Under the pieces are notes generated by a model that ran no database searches, was not told the origin of the DNA, and saw nothing but the letters and a program-made list of their open reading frames with translations. DNA of 64,000 nucleotides from Meconema thalassinum (Eukaryota; Arthropoda; Insecta; Orthoptera; Tettigoniidae): the NCBI GenBank assembly GCA_946902985.2, contig OX336388.2, positions 1,505,196,545 through 1,505,260,544 of the forward strand, given 5' to 3'. Position numbers and translations under genes: made by a program. Positions 44,649-54,849 of the stretch are shown here, in pieces; the stretch's first letter is position 1; the number at the start of each line of letters is the position of its first letter.

Positions 44649-44859
44649 TTTCTAAGCCACTTTTTACATGTCATAGTAAATTTCCAGCGTTTTTGCATCT
44701 TATCATGTTATTAGTGGTTTGAATTTACCCCCACCACGTTAGCTATCTGACCAAGCATACGAATATTGGTGACCCTGCATAATGTCACACTAGACTGACG
44801 ACGATCAGAAAATGCTGCCTACCTCTAGCCAACATTATACGAACGGGATCGGTCCCTTG

Positions 44860-45310
44860 TTGTTGTTGTTGTTGTTGTTTGAATCTTCAGTCTTTTGACT
44901 GGATTGGTACATCCCTCCATGTCTTCCTGTTCTGAGGTATTCGTTTCATCTCTGCATTACATCCGAGGCAATTTGCTTAACAGATTCTAACTATTATAGT
45001 GTACCCCTACAGTTATTGACCTCGACCATTCCTTCAAAAAGTAAGTTCGCTATTCTTGGGTGTCTTAGTATGTGTCCTACTGACCATCTCTTCTCTTTAT
45101 AAACAGTCGCCAGAAACATCTCTTGCCGCCCATTCGTTTTTGTACCTCTTTATTTTTTACTCTATCTATCCATCTGATCTTCATCATTCCCCTGTAACAC
45201 CACATTTCAAACGCTTCTATTCTCCTCTATTATGCTGCGCAAACAGTACAAGTTTCACTTCCATAGATTGCCACGCTCCAGACAGACGGTTTCAAAAATG
45301 ACTTTTTAAT
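44860..45310 (-). pseudogene. LINE 3' remnant with (CAA)n tail
   Basis: The minus strand reads KPSVWSVAIYGSETCTV, then RRIEAFEMWCYRGMMKIRWI, then DRVKNKEVQKRMG, the conserved C-terminal region of a LINE reverse transcriptase (YGSETWT...EAFEMWCYRRMLKI block). The 3' end CAATCCAGTCAAAAGACTGA runs into (CAA)n. Stops and frameshifts are present. It is 5'-truncated where the C3 element begins. Confidence 0.8.
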
Positions 45311-45326
45311 TAAAAAATCTATGTTT

Positions 45327-46010
45327 TAGCCTACTTTCGATTTTTGCAAAAATGAAAGTAGACTTATGAGATCTACACGGGCCAAACGATGTCAGTCTGT
45401 CTGTATGTGTGTGTGTGTGATTGTGAATATACATCCTGCCCTATCAAATCAAACATGACGAAACCAAATTGAACTAAATTTGGTACAGAGGTAGCACTAG
45501 TAAAGGACACCTCAGTGTCATGTTTTATGTTGTCGCCATCTTGACGGAAACGGATTGGCGGCTACCCAAATGTTCAAAGCTAAAATCAAATTACGACTAA
45601 CCTAATCATCTGGTCTCTACGAAATTTTGCATCAATATACCCTCATGTGGGAAGCGTCTTTTTCCCAAACTACAAAGTCATTATCCAAATAGTTTCAAGA
45701 TGAGAGGCCGTGTATATGATCAAATGGATACCCCTTATCAATTCAAACACGACGTAACCAAATCGAACCAACTTTGGTACAGAGGTAGCACTAGCAAAGG
45801 ACAACTCAGTGTCATGTTGTATATCGCCGCCATCATAACGAAAAATAAATGGCGCCCTCCCAAATGATCTGTACTCAAATCACATTACGACTAACCTAAA
45901 CTTCCGAACTCTACCAAAGTTTTCAACAATATACCTTAATGTGCGAAGCGCCTTCTGACAAAACTACAAAGTCATCAGCCAAATAGTTTCAAGATGGCGG
46001 ATGTATGAAT
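45327..46010 (-). mobile_element. Family C Helentron-like element, copy C3 (5' truncated)
   Basis: It begins TAGCCTACTTTCGATTTTTG (3' hairpin), then a GT microsatellite and the CCCTATCAAATC...GGTACAGAGGTAGCACTAG phrases. About two and a half 293-bp units follow, more diverged than in C1 (CGCCATCTTGACGGAAAC, CGCCATCATAACG). The 5' end is missing. Confidence 0.72.
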
Positions 46011-46064
46011 AGTTAGTTAGTTATTGTTATTTTAAGGGGAGGAACTACGAGGTCATCTGCCCCT
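46011..46064 (-). repeat. 54-bp retrotransposon tail insertion with target duplication
   Basis: On the minus strand AGGGGCAGATGACCTCGTAG, then TTCCTCCCCTTAAAATAACA, then a (AACT)n tail. It is flanked by GGATGTATGAAT at 45999-46010 and 46065-46076. It is the extreme 3' end of a retroelement inserted by target-primed reverse transcription. The same sequence is at 46491-46551 and 59950-59997. Confidence 0.8.
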
Positions 46065-46490
46065 GGATGTATGAATCATGCAAGTATTATAGCCTAAACG
46101 TAACTTACGTTTCAACAAGGCCTGGCCTCAACAAATCAGCTTATCGTGCATAGGGAGGTTTAAACTGTTCTCAAGGACGTGACCGGTAGGATATTATCAA
46201 TTTAGAATAGATTATGCAACCGTAGAAATGACTAACAGATCAGGCTGACCGTCCCATATCGTGCTGGGCCATGTCATCCCGTTGGGTGAAAATGGAGGCT
46301 ATTATTTGCAGACAAGTTCATATTTCAGTAACTTAGTAAGTTTATATCCTTTTAGGATTGTACTGAACTAAATAATACATATTTAGTAACAAATGGTTTA
46401 TAAAAACGGTAGAAAACGCTAATGAAATCGTTCATTCCAAGATGAAATATGTTATGCCGTTATACTAAACCAGTTGTTAACCTAATATTA

Positions 46491-46551
46491 AGGGGCAGAT
46501 GACCTCGTAGGTCCACCCCTTCAAACAACAATAACTAACTAACTAACTAAC
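46491..46551 (+). repeat. 61-bp retrotransposon tail insertion with target duplication
   Basis: AGGGGCAGATGACCTCGTAG, CACCCCTTCAAACAACAATA and a (AACT)n tail. It is flanked by TAACCTAATATTA at 46478-46490 and 46552-46564. It is an independent insertion of the element seen at 46011-46064. Confidence 0.8.
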
Positions 46552-46568
46552 TAACCTAATATTAGTAC

Positions 46569-46635
46569 TGGGCATGTGTAGCGTAGTGGTGTCGTTCTAG
46601 ACTCATAGACTAGAGGTCCATGGATCAAATCAAAA
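46569..46635 (+). other. tRNA-like segment (possible SINE head)
   Basis: TGTGTAGCGTAGTGGTGTCG has A-box-like spacing and GGTCCATGGATCAAATC is a weak B box. It does not form a canonical cloverleaf. It abuts the 3' end of element A8. Confidence 0.3.
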
Positions 46636-46643
46636 CTGGTTAT

Positions 46644-48167
46644 TAGCCTATTTTCAATTTTGAAAAAATAGGCTTATGAGATCACCTTTTGTCCGTGTGT
46701 GTGTGTGCGCGTGTGTGTGTGTGTGTGCGTGTGTGTGTGATTCGTGTGTGTGTGTCCCCCTAATAAAATCGAAACGGCTGGAGCGATTTCAATGAAACTC
46801 GGGAAGTTCATAGCAATATTCCCGGCGACCTCGACCGTGCCCTTCAAATTTTGTTACAACTCTCCAATCCAACATGGCGGCTGTGCGAAATATTTCACTA
46901 GCATTCAATATCTCCGAAACTATTACCGATATCGCCCTGAAATTATGTACGGTGATAAAGGGCACTACTAGAAGTTCACCTATGAGACTTTCAAAAACCT
47001 GCTGACTACAAAACCAACATGGCGGCCAAGCGAAGTTGAGACATTTAAATAGACTTTTCTCGCGATTTAACTATCTAAATGTAATGAAACTTGGTACAGC
47101 AAATGTTTATACACATTGTAATGCACTGGAGTCTAATTTAGTTCAATCGTTTACATAACTTCAAAATGGCGGCTGTGCGAAATATTTCACTGACATTCTA
47201 TATCTCCGAAACTATTACAGATATCACCCTGCAATTTGGTACGGTGATAAAGGGTACTGATACAGGTATACCTATGTATATTTCATAAACCTGTAAAGTA
47301 CGAAACGAACAAGGCGACCAAGCGAATTTAAAATATTTTAATAGACTTTTCTCGTGATTTAACTCTCTGAGCGCAGTGAAATGTGGTACAGTATTTGATT
47401 TTGCAGATTGTAATGCACTGCCATCTAATTTAATTCAATTGTTTACATAACCTCAAGATGGCGGCTGTGCGAAATTTTAAAATTAAGTTTTAATTTCTTG
47501 TGTTGTAATCATGCGATCGAAGTGAAAGTTTGAATAAAGAACCTAGGCAATAATTGTCCTTGAATGGTATATAACTCTATGGCCTATACACATAACACTC
47601 CTAAATGGTGAGCTCCCGATATATTTAGACGGTTCTCAATATCTATGAATTTTTTACAGCAACCAAACTGATTTTTTTATGTTCATACAGACTATGAACA
47701 TATGTTCACCTATAGGACTTTCAGGAACCTGGTGAGCACAAATCCAACATGGCGGCGACGCGAAGTATAAATATTTAAATGGACGTTTCTCGCGAATTAA
47801 CTATCCGAGTGCCGTGAAACGTTGCACGTTAAATGCTTATACAAATGTTGATCCACTGGCATCTAATTTATTTCAATGGTTTGCATTATCACAAGATGGC
47901 TGCTGTGCGTAGTTTTAAAATCTCGTTTTTACTTCTTGTTGTCTAATCATGCGATTGAAGTTTGAATACCACACGTACACAATAATCTTAATGTAATAGT
48001 ACAAAAATAAAAATCCAACCTGGCGACCATCTGAAATATTTAGACGGTTCTCAATATCTACGAATCTGTTACAGCAATTAAACTGAAATTTTGTATGTTG
48101 ATTGTGGCAGTTAACATAAGTAGGATATATGAAAATAGGCTGTATAGTTCTTCACGGAACTACTTGT
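46644..48167 (-). mobile_element. Family A Helentron-like element, copy A8 (complete, ~1.52 kb)
   Basis: Both ends are intact: the TAGCCTATTTTCAATTTTGA hairpin at 46644 and CACGGAACTACTTGT at 48167. A GT microsatellite lies at about 46699-46765. ATGGCGG or related cores repeat at about 146-bp steps through the body (for example near 46876, 47022, 47167 and 47460). It has no nested insertion. The frame 46744-46971 reads only repeat sequence. Confidence 0.82.
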
Positions 48168-48254
48168 TTTTTATTTGTATTTATTGATTTGTAACCACTC
48201 ATACGTTATAACTTTAAGCATATACAGTGTGTATTTGCAATCGAATATATTATA

Positions 48255-48480
48255 CAGGGTGACATATAGGAACCGGATGTTTTTGAAATGAACAGTACTC
48301 GGTTGATTTGCGAAGGACATTTATTTTATTGTTACTACATTTAAGAATACGTTCTACCATTTCATTTACTATTTACCTTTGTTAGGTGTGAAAGATAATG
48401 TCACTCAGGTGGCGGCCATCCTTTTGAATACAGGTTTCAAGTCGTCGCGAGAAAGCATTCATAACTCTGCCGAACACCGG
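48255..48480 (-). pseudogene. Mariner-type transposon 3' fragment
   Basis: The plus-strand end is CAGGGTGACATATAGGAACC, preceded by TA. Reading the minus strand inward gives the transposase C-terminus VFGRVMNAFSRRLETCIQ, a stop, and an untranslated tail leading to the terminus. It duplicates in inverted orientation the end of the frame at 48940-49434. Confidence 0.78.
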
Positions 48481-48939
48481 ACATTTTTAAAATGGTTGTA
48501 CTCAGCTGCTAGGAGCGGCAGAGAGAGGGGAGGGTAGCCATGCTCCTCGGCATAGCATACCGTGTCACTCACACCTACGCTTTGGAGCCTGCCTGGTCTG
48601 TCGTGAGAGTCCTCACCTCCTCGACTTTCCTCAATTGATGTTAGGTTTTATTCGTTGGGTGCACTTAGGCTAGTCCTATTAGCTGGGTATCTGCTACCGG
48701 TGAGGTAGCCTATAGATAAATTAAGGAGACTAGGCTTCAAGTTATTTTTTTAAGCCAGTAAGAGAAGTAGCAGCCGCGGCTTCTCCGTGCCAGCCCTCTC
48801 GGGCAAGGCCGCCACCCATACATAGGCGTTTACGGCTTAGCGGCAAGTCCAGTCTCGACGAGCATTGTTGGACGTTGAGGCCAGCATTGTTTTGGTCGGC
48901 TGGTTTTAAAAGTGGCAGTTAGGCAATTGGTGGTAGGCT

Positions 48940-49434
48940 ATGGTGCAGTGGACCGAACAACACCGCGTGTTCGCTCATGATACCTATGTGCTAAATGAAG
49001 AGAACGGCAGAACAGACACAGAGACCTCACGCCGATACGTCCACATGCTGGAAACATTTTTGCGAACAGATCTGCGGAGATGCCGAATAGACATTCGCAA
49101 TGTTTATTTCCAACAGGATGGAGCCACAGTGCAAACCGCCAACGCTTCGATGACAGTTGTGAAGAACATCTTCCCTGGTCGCCTCACTTCGCGCTTCGGT
49201 GAAGTTCCATGGCCGCCAAGATCCCCCGACTTATCCTGTTGTGATTTTTTCCTGTGGGGGTACCTAAAGGAACGTGTCTATGCCCACAAACCCCGTACAA
49301 TAATGGCGCTGAAAGAGGTGCGTGTGATTGACCAAGCGGTGTTCGGCAGAGTTATGAATGCTTTCTCGCGACGACTTGAAACCTGTATTCAAATGGATGG
49401 CCGCCACCTGAGTGACATTATCTTTCTCACCTAA
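48940..49434 (+). CDS. Mariner-type transposase, internally deleted but open (164 aa)
   Basis: The frame opens at a true ATG. Residues 1-17 (MVQWTEQHRVFAHDTYV) look like the family N-terminus and are joined directly to the catalytic half: NEENGRTDTETSRRYVHMLE, then VYFQQDGATVQT with catalytic Asp60, then WPPRSPDLSCCDFFLWGYL with the third acidic residue near 97-102, ending SDIIFLT. Full-length relatives are roughly 340-350 residues. The helix-turn-helix domain and first catalytic Asp are therefore missing, yet the fusion is in frame without stops. Catalysis is not expected. No right terminal repeat is seen after about 49450. Confidence 0.75.
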   Translation: MVQWTEQHRVFAHDTYVLNEENGRTDTETSRRYVHMLETFLRTDLRRCRIDIRNVYFQQDGATVQTANASMTVVKNIFPGRLTSRFGEVPWPPRSPDLSCCDFFLWGYLKERVYAHKPRTIMALKEVRVIDQAVFGRVMNAFSRRLETCIQMDGRHLSDIIFLT

Positions 49435-49624
49435 CAATGGTAAATAGCACTTTTATGCGAGGAAGGATTTGGGTAGGAAGCTGCTGTTGTTTCATTTGTG
49501 ATGTATGGACATCAATTTCATTTAACCCTGCGTACTTGGGTGAGTGTTAAAATTTGTCTGATTACCTGTGTTATTGTAATGGCTGTATTTGGGTGTGTAT
49601 ATATAATTCAGGTGAGGATTCAAT

Positions 49625-49777
49625 CAATCAATGTTTAATATCCGTATAGCACGTTGTATTTCAACAAGCTACTACAACCAACATTCAATTATACTTGAAA
49701 AGGACGAAGAGTTATAAATATACCCATGCATTTAGGAGAAAGTAGGCTATATGTTTTTAATAACATCTTGTTATGTC
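49625..49777 (-). mobile_element. Family C Helentron-like element, 5'-end fragment (C7)
   Basis: It matches the first 150 bp of C1 in reverse: AATATCCGTATAGCACGTTG, CAACAAGCTACTACAACCAA, GCATTTAGGAGAAAGTAGGC and a degraded GTTC palindrome (TTTTTAATAACATCTTGT). The remainder is absent. Confidence 0.72.
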
Positions 49778-49896
49778 AACAGTTGCTCTTTCTATAGGAA
49801 TACTTTCCTTTCCTCTGCCAAACTACTTTCTATATTGCTTAGTCCATCACTAGTTACTGTACTTTGCCTCCTAAATAGCAGAAGTACATCAATAAC

Positions 49897-50095
49897 TAAC
49901 TAACAAACTTTATTTCTTCGGCTTTTCCCAATTAATTGGGCTTGCCGGAGCCACCAGGCTGGATGCCCTTCCTGACACCACGTGATTTTTCAGGTGAAAA
50001 TTCCACCCCGCTGTTGCCCCGGCCGTCCAGGTGAAAGACGAGCAGCTAAGCCACTGCGCGCTCACGCTCCCCTAACTAACTAACTAACGAACTAA
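49897..50095 (+). repeat. SINE/LINE-tail-like repeat with (TAAC)n tail
   Basis: It contains AATTGGGCTTGCCGGAGCCA, GGCTGGATGCCCTTCCTGAC and GAGCAGCTAAGCCACTGCGC and ends in CTAACTAACTAACTAAC. GGCTGGATGCCCTTCCTGAC-like words occur in retroposon tails of various animals. TAAC words also lie on its left (49890-49905), possibly a target duplication. Family not resolved. Confidence 0.45.
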
Positions 50096-50668
50096 CTGAC
50101 ATTATAAGGACTAGTTTCAGCGTTTGAATGACGTGCTCGGCATACATGATGACTTTAAATCATGACTAGCAAAAGTGAATTCAATATCGAATCAACCCCA
50201 TAACAAATCATTATTTTTTGAATCACCATGTTCGTATTGTGGTGGGTCAAGAGCAAAGTTTGAATTATTAATAATTTAAGGTGACGGGGATTACATCATT
50301 TTAGGCATTGGTGTCTTTCCACTTTATTTGTACTATTACATGTATGAACTGTTCAAACAACAACTTGTATATGAATTCTAACAAACTTCAAATAATATTG
50401 TGAGTGATATTAGCAACCAGTATTGATTTCGCCATCCGGTACAGTCCTCGTTAATGGACGTCATCGATCATCAACGAGCATGCTTAACATGCTAAACATG
50501 AGTTGAGTTGCAACTGCTGCCATTTAGAATGAAGTCAATTATACACTATCGACCGCTCACTCAGTCTGACATATTCATAAAATTACTCGAATAGTGTGGT
50601 ACAATTACCTCCTAATATTAGATCCACAATTGCTCATCAGCATATTTTTTTACGTTACTTAGTCTAGA
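50096..50668. other. Unassigned stretch
   Basis: Nothing recognisable on either strand. Confidence 0.4.
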
Positions 50669-50885
50669 CTTTCTGCGTGGCACAGCGGTGAAGTTATCGC
50701 TTGCTGTGTTCAAGGTTGCAGGCTCGAATCCTTGGACAGTTAGCTAGCATTTGCCGGTACGCAAATGTGAGGGAACCGTGTCAGTAAATTTACTGACACA
50801 TTAAAAATTCCCGACGGGGAAAAATTCCAGCACAAAGGAATCTCGACAATCCTAAGTAGTTAAAAGGGACGTATAACCAATACCA
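50669..50885 (+). repeat. SINE type 1, diverged
   Basis: TGCGTGGCACAGCGGTGAAG (A box), GGCTCGAATCCTTGG (B box), TTACTGACACATTAAAAATT and TTAAAAGGGACGTATAACCA follow the type 1 order seen at 20141-20375, with many substitutions. Confidence 0.75.
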
Positions 50886-50933
50886 GTGTTTATAATATTA
50901 CATAACTTAATTCTCATTTCAATATACTGGAAG

Positions 50934-51146
50934 GCTGGCTTCGTGGCTCAGTGGTAACGTTCTCGTCACATGTGCCCAATATTGCAGGATCGAATCCTAG
51001 AGCAGCTAGTTAGCATTTGAGGGAGCCGTGTCATTCTATTTACTGGCACGTTAAAGATCCCCTTCAGGACATATTTCCGGTGCCGCGGTGTATTTAAAAG
51101 CCACGGTAGTTAAAAGTGACGTAAAACCAATATCATTAATTATTAA
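50934..51146 (+). repeat. SINE type 1
   Basis: GGCTTCGTGGCTCAGTGGTA, a B-box-like GGATCGAATCCTAG, TTACTGGCACGTTAAAGATC and TTAAAAGTGACGTAAAACCA with an ATTA-rich tail. It lies some 50 bp after the previous SINE and directly before a pogo-like end. Confidence 0.75.
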
Positions 51147-51305
51147 TTACAGTAGAACTCAAATTATCAAAATCAATTGGGAGCGGACTCAATTTGGATA
51201 ATCAACAAGATGTTCAGCAAAGAACATATAGCCTACTTTCTCCTAAATGTATGGGTATATTTATGACTCTTTGTCCTCATCCCTAACACAATCACCTCCA
51301 CCACA

Positions 51306-51623
51306 CCGACAGTAGTGGCTACGCTGGCTAAAGCGCAGTGTTAGGTCATGGGGCCAAGCTCTCTGCTGACTCGGTAGACGCGTGGGTTCGAGCCCCACCG
51401 TCGGCCGTCTTTGAAATGGTTTTCCGTGGTTTCCCATTTTCAACACCAGGCAAATGCTGGGACGGTACCTTCTGACAGGCCACGGCCGCTTCCTTCCACA
51501 TCCTTCTCCAATTTCATTCACCTTAATCAATTCCATCTCTCATCCCGACGCGCAGGTCGCCCACGGGTGTCGAATAGAAAGACCTGCACTCGGTCTCTGA
51601 GGAGACCACACGACAAAAAAAAA
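51306..51623 (+). repeat. SINE type 5, full length, nested in C4
   Basis: GACAGTAGTGGCTACGCTGG head, GTGGGTTCGAGCCCCACC B box, GGTTTTCCGTGGTTTCCCAT, AGGCCACGGCCGCTTCCTTC, CAGGTCGCCCACGGGTGTCG and a terminal A run. It is flanked by ACCTCCACCACA (51294-51305) and ACCTCTACCACA (51624-51635). Confidence 0.88.
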
Positions 51624-52352
51624 ACCTCTACCACAATGTATTGTTTGTTTTCTTTTATATTGATAATTAGCCAGTAAGTGTCAAAATCAATATTGTATAC
51701 TTTATGATGATTGAATAACAAAACTACTAACTTATTGTAATGCATTCACGTCCGTTAATCTCTATATTAAGCCAGCCTGCTAAGTTAAGAATCTTCCGTT
51801 TTGGGTATCTTCCCCTTTAAAAATCCACGCCGATCACAGTAGGTTGGTTCTGCGACCTATCAGTGAATTAATCTTTATGTTGTACGCCTATGCACTGCCA
51901 TCGTAATGTACTACGATGGCAGTGGCCTAAGGGTGTTGAATGAGTAGACAGTTTAAAGTAGCCAAGAGGGAGGCGATCCAGCTGGCAGTATTTAAAGGTA
52001 ATCGGAGCGCGATCGTGGCTAATAGTTGAACTACCAGTATTACAAAATTGCCATACTTCAGGAGGCCAGGTATTTACACAGCGGTAAGTTTGGAACAATA
52101 TTACCCACATAACCCACAAGAGGACAGCACCGTACAGAGGCATTAAGAAGGCTGTGGTTAATGACAACGTGTATCTAGTTCTTCTATTCTCCTTTTCCTA
52201 ATGTCTTCTGTTTATTTGCGATGCTGGGGCTGTGATTTTATTAATAAACGAGTGTATACATTAGCCTCTCTTTGAGCTAAATGACATCTTATTCAGTATC
52301 TGTGAAAAGAGCTCGTGCTCATCATTTGTAAAAGAATTCAAGAAAAAAAAAG

Positions 52353-52415
52353 TTAACTGCAGCAGTACTCGATTCCCAGTCGACTGCGTGACAGACTAAC
52401 ACGCTAGCCCAGAGC
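52353..52415 (-). other. tRNA-like Pol III-type segment in C4
   Basis: On the minus strand GCTCTGGGCTAGCGTGTTAG gives an A-box-like start and GGGAATCGAGTACTGC a B-box-like segment. A nine-T run follows directly (the A run at 52343-52351 on the plus strand), a Pol III terminator signal. Acceptor arms do not pair well, so this is not a clear functional tRNA. The position corresponds to 54789-54849 in C5. Confidence 0.45.
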
Positions 52416-53855
52416 TAATCCTATCCTAAACATCATGGTGTTCTTAACTGACATTAGATACAACCTGTTGGCAAATAATGACTTTAAATAAACGATTTCT
52501 TCACAGCAGTACATCTTCATTAAAGATAATTTCATACAAAGTTTATATTATTGTATCAGTAGGGTATATCACATACAACATACTAAAACTATTGAAATAT
52601 AAGACAGGCACATGAGGACAGCTGCCATCTTGTCGTGTGACACAGACAGCTCAGCTCTTTTAAGCCACTCATACAGTATAATATTATAATATTAAATTAT
52701 AATAAATAACGGATCACGACCTTCAGGATAGCTTAAACCACCCTAGGCTCGATAATCGGAATTGGTGGGTCTTAAGCCATTGATTAAAATGGTTGAATAA
52801 TTCACACGGCCGCCATCCTGAAATGGTACGGCCGATGACCTTGAATGTTGGATGAAAGACGCGTCCTATATAAAGGTATGTTGTCACCAAATTTGGTAGA
52901 GATCGGATGATTAGTTTAGCCGTAATTTGATTTTACGTTTTGAACGTTTGAGTGGCCGCCATTCTGTTTTGGTAAAGATGGCGGCGATATAAAGTATGAC
53001 ACTGAGGTGCCCTTTGCTAATGCTACCTCTGTACCAAATTTCGTTCAATTCGGTTTCACCGTGTTCGAATTGATAGGGGGGGGGGGGACAGACATTCACA
53101 GTACACACACTCACACACACACACACACACAGACTCACACACACAGACAGACACACTTTTTTTCGCCCTGTAGTGATCTCATATGTCTACTTTCATTTTT
53201 TGCAAAAATCGAAAGTAGGCTAAAAAATCGGATAATTGGATTTTTCCGAAGAAAAGGCATATATACAAATGTATTTCAAAGAGAAAGAGCTTATTTTCGG
53301 TAGTGCATGCATTTTTAGCCTATTTTCATTTTATGAAAAAATAGGCTTATGAGTTCCCCTTTTGTCCGCGTGTGCGTGTGCATATGTGTGTGTGTGACAC
53401 CTCTAAACGGCTGGAGCGATACCAATGAATCTCGGTAAGGTCATAGCACCATTTCGGCCAACCACGACCGTGTCCTTCAAATTTAATTACGGTTCACCAA
53501 TCCAACATGGCGGCTGCGCGAATTATTTCACCATCACTCAATATCTCCGAAACTATTACCAATATCCCCTGAAATTTTGTACGGTGATAAAGGGCACTAC
53601 TAGAATTTTACCTATGAGACTTTAAACAAGATGTTCAGTAAAGAACATATAGCCTACTTTCTCCTAAATGTATGAGTATAGTTATAACTCGTTGTTATTA
53701 TCAAAGAGTATAATAGAATCATTTCTTGGTTGAAGACCTTAGAAACTATTTACCTCTACCAAACGCCACAACCTAGAAAAAAAATACTACCATCATTGAA
53801 GAAAGATAGATAAGAAGTATCTCAAGAATGTTATGGATCTGGAGACATAATCGAC

Positions 53856-54083
53856 CAGACTGGCTGCGTGGCTCAGCGGTAACGTTCTCGCTTGCTGGGC
53901 CCTAGGTTGCAGGTTCGTATCCTGGTGCAGTCAGCTGGCGTTTGAGGGTGCACAAATGCGAGGGAGCCGTGTCAGTAGATTTACTGGCATGTTAAAGATC
54001 CCCTTCGGGCCAAAATTCCGGCACCCCGGCGTAGCTAAAAGCCGCAGTAGTTAAAAGGGACTTAAAACAAATAACATTATTAT
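53856..54083 (+). repeat. SINE type 1, full length, nested in C5
   Basis: GGCTGCGTGGCTCAGCGGTA, GCAGGTTCGTATCCTGGTGC, GTCAGTAGATTTACTGGCAT, ATTCCGGCACCCCGGCGTAG and TTAAAAGGGACTTAAAACAA with an ATTATTATT tail. CATAATCGACC occurs on both sides (53845-53855 and 54100-54110), a likely target duplication with the tail between. Confidence 0.87.
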
Positions 54084-54778
54084 TATAGTTATTATTACAT
54101 AATCGACCTGCCGTGGCCAACATCCAACTTTGAGTTGAGGCATGTCTTTACACCTCTGGTTGTGCATGGCTTTCACAACCCTAATTGAATTAACAAATCT
54201 TTCCATGACCCTACAGAGACGTGTGTATACAAACTATGTGGATATCTTCGATTGCTATTTGCCTGAAATAAAAGTATTAATTAATAACCTGAACTAGCAC
54301 CAACGGCTAGCATTCAGTTACTATGTGAAATCGTTTTGTTCTTTACTTCAAATAACATTTTCAAATAACGCACAATAGGCTGTTACAAACCCTTTAAAAT
54401 AAAAAGTAAAAATTTATCGTAGTATCATCTTGCCATTCTTCAAGTTCGATGCGCATAGAATGCCAATGGTATACAGTACTAATCAATGGAGTCCCACGTG
54501 GACCTGTCGTGACATCTAGTGGAGAAGTATCGAACAATATAACCCTAACAGGGCGAGTGCATTCTAGTGGCCATAAGAAGAAACTTTTCAATAAAATCTT
54601 GAAGTTAATAAGTAGGCCGGCGTGCAGTTACCTTTTTGGCTGCTAGATGTTTCGAGCAAATCTGCTGATGAATTATGTTTTAATTAAATATATATTTTCT
54701 ACCGTAATATGCAAAACATAACGCTTAATTTTAAAACGTCTGAATCATTACAAAACAATAAATATATAAAATCTCAAG
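54084..54778. other. C5 interior, unassigned
   Basis: This is part of the C5 element by position; the segment is not matched elsewhere in the window except for short stretches. The frame at 54449-54646 has no recognisable domain. Confidence 0.35.
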
Positions 54779-54788
54779 CAAAAAAAAA

Positions 54789-54849
54789 CTCTGATGGGGT
54801 TTGAACCATAGGCATATGAGTGATAGGCCAACGCTTTACCACGGAGCCA
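54789..54849 (-). other. tRNA-like Pol III-type segment in C5
   Basis: The minus strand reads GGCTCCGTGGTAAAGCGTTG (A box) and ATGGTTCAAACCCCATCAG (B box), followed at once by nine T (plus-strand A run, 54780-54788). The T-arm pairs (ATGGTTCAAACCCCAT-like), but the acceptor stem does not close. It lies at the position equivalent to the C4 segment. Confidence 0.5.

Larger units (their letters stand above)
51205..53222 (+). mobile_element. Family C Helentron-like element, subtype 2, copy C4 (~2.0 kb)
   Basis: It starts ACAAGATGTTCAGCAAAGAA and ends ATCGAAAGTAGGCTA. Only the first ~75 bp and the last ~430 bp resemble C1; the middle is different but shared with C5 (for example GTTGGCAAATAATGACTTTA, GACAGCTGCCATCTTGTC). 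A SINE type 5 is nested near the 5' end, and a tRNA-like segment lies at 52353-52415. A CA microsatellite (53101-53155) precedes the hairpin. Confidence 0.75.
51150..53315. mobile_element. Pogo/Tigger-like fragment interrupted by C4
   Basis: CAGTAGAACTCAAATTATCA, preceded by TA, then AATTGGGAGCGGACTCAATT and GGATAATCA are typical of a pogo/Tigger end. The sequence is cut at 51204 by element C4 and resumes at 53223 with AAAATCGGATAATTGG. Only the left end and a short interior are recognisable. Confidence 0.45.

Noticed and set aside
54789..54849. Functional tRNA gene
   Set aside because: A and B boxes and a T run are present, but the acceptor stem does not close. Reported as tRNA-like only.
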